Source: Rhodopseudomonas palustris
GTDB lineage: Bacteria > Pseudomonadota > Alphaproteobacteria > Rhizobiales > Xanthobacteraceae
Assembly (NCBI RefSeq): GCF_013415845.1
Contig: NZ_CP058907.1
Location: forward strand, 1,550,001-1,614,000
Direction: 5' to 3'
DNA length: 64,000 nucleotides
Under the pieces are notes generated by a model. It ran no database searches, was not told where the DNA came from, and saw only the letters and a list, made by a program, of their open reading frames with translations. Position numbers and translations under genes: made by a program. Position 1 is the first letter of the stretch. Each line of letters begins with the position of its first letter. Below are positions 60,794 through 64,000 of the stretch, piece after piece.

Positions 60794-62227
60794 GTGCAAG
60801 TGTTCAAATCTCCGAAGGAGTCGCTGGGGGATCTCGGTGCACAATCTGCCGCGAAGCTGATCGCCGCTGCGACCGATGTCGCGCTGGTGGTCGATCCGCA
60901 GGGTGTGATCCGGGACGTAGCGTTTACTAGAGAGGAACTGGCCCACGAGCTGGACGGCCAGAGCCGTTGGCTCGGCGCGCGGCTCGTTGACATCGTCACC
61001 TCTGATACCCAGCCGAAGATCCGCGAATTGCTGCTCGACGCCACCGTGCGCGACGCCCCGACCTGGCGGCAGGTCAACCATCCTTCGCCGAACGGCGAAG
61101 ACATTCCCGTGCTGTATTCCGCGATCAACTTTGGGCGAGACGATCGCCTGTTGGTGGTAGGGCGTGATCTGCGTCAACTCGCCATGATGCAGCAGCGGCT
61201 AATCAACGCGCAGCAATCGATGGAGCGCGACTACATCCGGCTGCGGCACGCCGAGACGCGATATCGGCTGTTGTTCCAGGTGTCTTCTGAAGCGGTGATG
61301 ATCGTGGATGCGGCGAGTGAACTGATCGTCGACGCCAATCCGGCGACGCTGGCCATGTTCGATACCAGCGCGCCCGAGGCGTTGAATGCGCCGGTGATTG
61401 GATTCGTCGACGGCGCCGATCAGCAGACTGTGTTGAACCTGTTCGCCGATGTGCGCTCCACCGGCCGCGACGGACGCGCCCGAATCAAGCTGGCCGATGG
61501 CCGCCGCGAATGTGAGTTGTCGGCGTCGCTGTTCCGCCAGGAAAACGCATCGCTGTATCTGGTGCGGCTGGCGTCGCACGGCGCGCCGCCCGAGGCCGGC
61601 AGCGCCAAGACCGCGTCGCTGCTGCTCAACTATTTCGAATCCGCCGCCGATGCGCTGGTGATTACGCAATATGACGGCCGGGTGGTCCGCGCCAATCTGG
61701 CGTTCCTGGAGATGGCGCAGCTCGGCAGCGCCGAGCAGGCGCGCGGCGAGCTGCTCGATCGCTGGCTCGGCCGCACCGGCGTCGACCTGTCGGTGGCGCT
61801 CGCCAATCTGCGCCAGAGCGGGACGATCAAACTGTTCGCCACCGTACTTCGCGGCGAGTACGGCGCGGTCGCCGAAGTCGAAGTTTCGGCGGTCGCCCTC
61901 AAGGATAGTGACGACAAGCCTTGCTTCGGCTTTGCGATCCGCAATGTCGAGAAGCGGCTGACCACGGCGGCGACGTCGAAGCGCGAACTGCCGCGCTCGG
62001 TGGCGCAGCTCACCGAACTGATCGGCCGGGTTCCGTTGCGCGACCTCGTCCGCGAGACCACCGACGTGATCGAAAAATTGTCGATCGAGGCGGCGCTGGA
62101 ATTGACCGGCGACAATCGCGCTTCGGCTGCGGATATGCTCGGACTGAGCCGCCAGAGCCTCTACGTGAAATTGCGCCGGTACGGTCTGGCGGAACATGCG
62201 CCGGAAGGAGACGGAGCCGATGAGTAA
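60794..62227 (+). CDS. ppsR: PpsR/CrtJ photosynthesis repressor, 477 aa
   Basis: Redox-sensing transcription factor binding TGT-N12-ACA, the sites found four times in this window. Domains: N-terminal PAS-like region with Gln-rich helix (about 15-150), PAS 1 (about 155-262), PAS 2 (about 275-390) and a Fis-type helix-turn-helix at about 430-465 (LELTGDNRASAADMLGLSRQSLYVKL). Only two Cys occur, 240 and 377. No Cys lies in the linker just before the helix-turn-helix, where R. sphaeroides PpsR has Cys424. GTG start at 60794 with GGAGG about 13 bases upstream. bchG overlaps its end. Confidence 0.93.
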   Translation: MQVFKSPKESLGDLGAQSAAKLIAAATDVALVVDPQGVIRDVAFTREELAHELDGQSRWLGARLVDIVTSDTQPKIRELLLDATVRDAPTWRQVNHPSPNGEDIPVLYSAINFGRDDRLLVVGRDLRQLAMMQQRLINAQQSMERDYIRLRHAETRYRLLFQVSSEAVMIVDAASELIVDANPATLAMFDTSAPEALNAPVIGFVDGADQQTVLNLFADVRSTGRDGRARIKLADGRRECELSASLFRQENASLYLVRLASHGAPPEAGSAKTASLLLNYFESAADALVITQYDGRVVRANLAFLEMAQLGSAEQARGELLDRWLGRTGVDLSVALANLRQSGTIKLFATVLRGEYGAVAEVEVSAVALKDSDDKPCFGFAIRNVEKRLTTAATSKRELPRSVAQLTELIGRVPLRDLVRETTDVIEKLSIEAALELTGDNRASAADMLGLSRQSLYVKLRRYGLAEHAPEGDGADE

Positions 62228-63113
62228 CAGTGTGGCCGTGCGTCCAGCGCCCTCGGCGGTGCTCGAGGTGCTGCACCCGATCACCTGGTTTCCGCCGATG
62301 TGGGCGTTCGGCTGCGGCGTGGTGTCGTCCGGCGTGCCGATCTCGTCGCGCTGGGTGGAAGTGATTGCCGGCATCGTGCTGTGCGGCCCGCTGCTGGTCG
62401 CCACTAGCCAGGTCGTCAACGACTGGTTCGATCGCGACGTCGACGCCATCAACGAACCGAACCGTCCGATTCCGTCGGGCCGCATTCCGGGTCGCTGGGG
62501 CCTGTATCTGTCGTTCCTGTGGACCGCGGCCTCGCTGCTGGTCGCCAGCCAGCTCGGCGCCTGGGTGTTCGGCGCCGCTGTGCTCGGCCTGGTGCTGGCC
62601 TGGATGTATTCGATGCCGCCGTTCCGCCTGAAGCAGAACGGCTGGCTCGGCAACGGTGCCTGCGCGATCACCTATGAGGGCTTCGCGTGGTTCACCGGCG
62701 CCGCGGTGATGCTCGGCGGCCTGCCGCCGTGGTGGATCGTCACGCTCGCGCTGCTCTACAGCGCCGGCGCTCACGGCATCATGACGCTCAACGACTTCAA
62801 GTCGATCGAAGGCGACATCAAGACCGGCGTCGGCTCGCTGCCGGTCAAGCTCGGCGTCGACAACGCCGCGCGGGTGCTCTGTGCCGTGATGGCGATCCCG
62901 CAGGTGATCGTGGTGGCGCTGCTGCTGTCGTGGGATCGGCCGATCCAGGCCGGCATCGTCGGCTTCGTGCTCGCCGTCCAGCTCGCCTTGATGGTGCGGT
63001 TTCTGCGCTCGCCGGTCGAGCGCGCCACCTGGTTCTCGGGCCTCGGCGTCGCGCTGTATGTTTCCGGCATGATGGCCAGCGCCGTCGCCGTTTCATCGTT
63101 CGGAGCAGCTTGA
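62220..63113 (+). CDS. bchG: Bacteriochlorophyll a synthase (geranylgeranyl transferase), 297 aa
   Basis: UbiA-family membrane prenyltransferase esterifying bacteriochlorophyllide a. First Asp motif NDWFDRDVDAINEPNRPIPSGRIPG at about residues 70-94, second DFKSIEGDIKTG; about eight helices. The ATG at 62220 has GGAGACGGAG upstream and overlaps the ppsR stop by 8 bases, so regulator and pigment enzyme are co-transcribed. Confidence 0.95.
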   Translation: MSNSVAVRPAPSAVLEVLHPITWFPPMWAFGCGVVSSGVPISSRWVEVIAGIVLCGPLLVATSQVVNDWFDRDVDAINEPNRPIPSGRIPGRWGLYLSFLWTAASLLVASQLGAWVFGAAVLGLVLAWMYSMPPFRLKQNGWLGNGACAITYEGFAWFTGAAVMLGGLPPWWIVTLALLYSAGAHGIMTLNDFKSIEGDIKTGVGSLPVKLGVDNAARVLCAVMAIPQVIVVALLLSWDRPIQAGIVGFVLAVQLALMVRFLRSPVERATWFSGLGVALYVSGMMASAVAVSSFGAA

Positions 63114-63115
63114 TC

Positions 63116-64000
63116 ATGATGCGACCGCTGTCGTGGCTCGGCATTATTCGGATGGGGCTGGTGCAGACCGGCCTCGGTGCGATCGTGGTGCTGACCACCT
63201 CGACGCTGAACCGGGTGATGGTGGTGGAGCTGGCGCTGCCGGCGATGCTGCCCGGCGCGCTGGTCGCGATTCACTACGCGCTGCAGGTCTTCCGTCCCGC
63301 CTGGGGCCACGGTTCGGATCGCGGCTCGCGCCGCACGCCGTGGATCATCGGCGGCATGGCGGTGCTGGCGCTCGGCGGCTTCCTGGCTGCGGTCGCCACC
63401 GCCTGGATGACGGTGCAACCGCTGTTCGGGACGGCGCTCGCGATCGTCGCGTTCTGTCTGATCGGCGGCGGCGTCGGCGCGGCCGGCACTTCGCTGCTGG
63501 TGCTGCTGGCCAAGCGCACTGACGAGAAACGCCGCGCGGCGGCGGCCACGATCGTCTGGGTGATGATGATCGCAGGCTTCATCGTCACCACCGCGATCGC
63601 CGGCCAGTTGCTCGACCCGTTCTCGCCGCAGCGCCTGATCGCGGTGTCAGGCGGCGTGTCGCTGATCGCGATGGTGCTGACCTTCGCGGGTGTGTGGGGC
63701 GTCGAAGGCCGCGCCGCGGTCGCGGCGCCCGCGGCTGCGCCGAAGGGCTCGTTCCGCAAGGCCTTCCTCGAGGTCTGGCACGAGCCGCAGGCGCGGCGGT
63801 TCGCGATCTTCGTGTTCGTGTCGATGCTCGCCTATAGCGCGCAGGATCTGATCCTGGAGCCGTTTGCCGGTGCGGTGTTCGGCTTCACGCCGGGCGAGAC
63901 CACCAAGCTGTCGAGCGTGCAGCACGGCGGCACGCTGATCGGCATGGCGATGGTGCCGATCATCGGCGCGCTGTTCCCGAAAACGCGCGGCAATCTGCAG
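63116..64000 (+). CDS. BCD-family MFS protein (ORF428/Bch2/PucC-like), partial
   Basis: The first 295 codons of a bacteriochlorophyll delivery MFS protein, running off the right edge. It has LGAIVVLTTSTLNRVMVVELALPA and YSAQDLILEPFAGAVFGF, parallel to the pucC gene at 19482. In R. capsulatus the equivalent gene lies between bchG and bchP, so bchP probably follows outside the window. ATG at 63116 lies 2 bases after the bchG stop. Confidence 0.9.
   Translation, partial: MMRPLSWLGIIRMGLVQTGLGAIVVLTTSTLNRVMVVELALPAMLPGALVAIHYALQVFRPAWGHGSDRGSRRTPWIIGGMAVLALGGFLAAVATAWMTVQPLFGTALAIVAFCLIGGGVGAAGTSLLVLLAKRTDEKRRAAAATIVWVMMIAGFIVTTAIAGQLLDPFSPQRLIAVSGGVSLIAMVLTFAGVWGVEGRAAVAAPAAAPKGSFRKAFLEVWHEPQARRFAIFVFVSMLAYSAQDLILEPFAGAVFGFTPGETTKLSSVQHGGTLIGMAMVPIIGALFPKTRGNLQ

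Overview
The window is a GC-rich alphaproteobacterial chromosome segment. Its gene content and order match the photosynthesis gene cluster (PGC) of a Rhodopseudomonas palustris-type purple bacterium. The evidence is LH1 and reaction-centre genes without pufC, a spirilloxanthin-type crt set, bacteriochlorophyll a genes, an LH2 (pucBA) locus next to a chromophore-less bacteriophytochrome, and dispersed palindromic repeats typical of Rhodopseudomonas/Bradyrhizobium. The species call is my inference; no database was searched.

Left part (1-15.5 kb) is general metabolism. It holds the 5' part of a Tat-type peptide-binding protein and an ABC importer operon that ends in a GpdQ-like phosphodiesterase behind a good Pho box (2270-2287). 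It also holds a response regulator, two hydrolase/oxidoreductase genes, a 27-residue membrane peptide with its own ribosome site and terminator, phosphoglucomutase, an NnrU/NnrS/DUF2249 group and a CoA-transferase.

Middle part (15.6-34.4 kb) starts the photosynthetic region. A LuxR-type regulator and BphP4-like histidine kinase lie divergent from pucB-pucA-pucC and two genes for proteins built of 16-residue repeats. The six-repeat protein fits the LH2 gamma ribbon subunit. The other has a globular head plus seven repeats and looks undescribed. Next come a flavin monooxygenase, an RND efflux pair, a two-helix membrane protein, a DUF2383 protein, an 8-vinyl reductase (bciB) and a three-gene coupled operon of unknown role.

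Right part (34.6-64 kb) is the PGC core: hemC-bchI-bchD, PilZ, hemE, hydrolase-bchO-crtI-crtB, hemF, a universal stress protein, two tiny paralogous membrane proteins, crtC/crtD, crtE/crtF, bchC-X-Y-Z, a small PufQ-position protein, pufB-A-L-M, ppsR, bchG and the start of an MFS/BCD-family gene. PpsR operators (TGT-N12-ACA) occur in pairs upstream of pucBA, crtI, crtE/crtD and bchC. At pucBA, crtE/crtD and bchC the two sites are offset by exactly 26 bp. The pufB leader carries five consecutive hairpins, and another hairpin lies between pufA and pufL. Together the genes form a redox/oxygen-controlled programme making BChl a, carotenoids, LH1-RC and LH2, with extra heme/tetrapyrrole genes feeding the pathway. 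No tRNA, rRNA, CRISPR, prophage or insertion sequence was seen.
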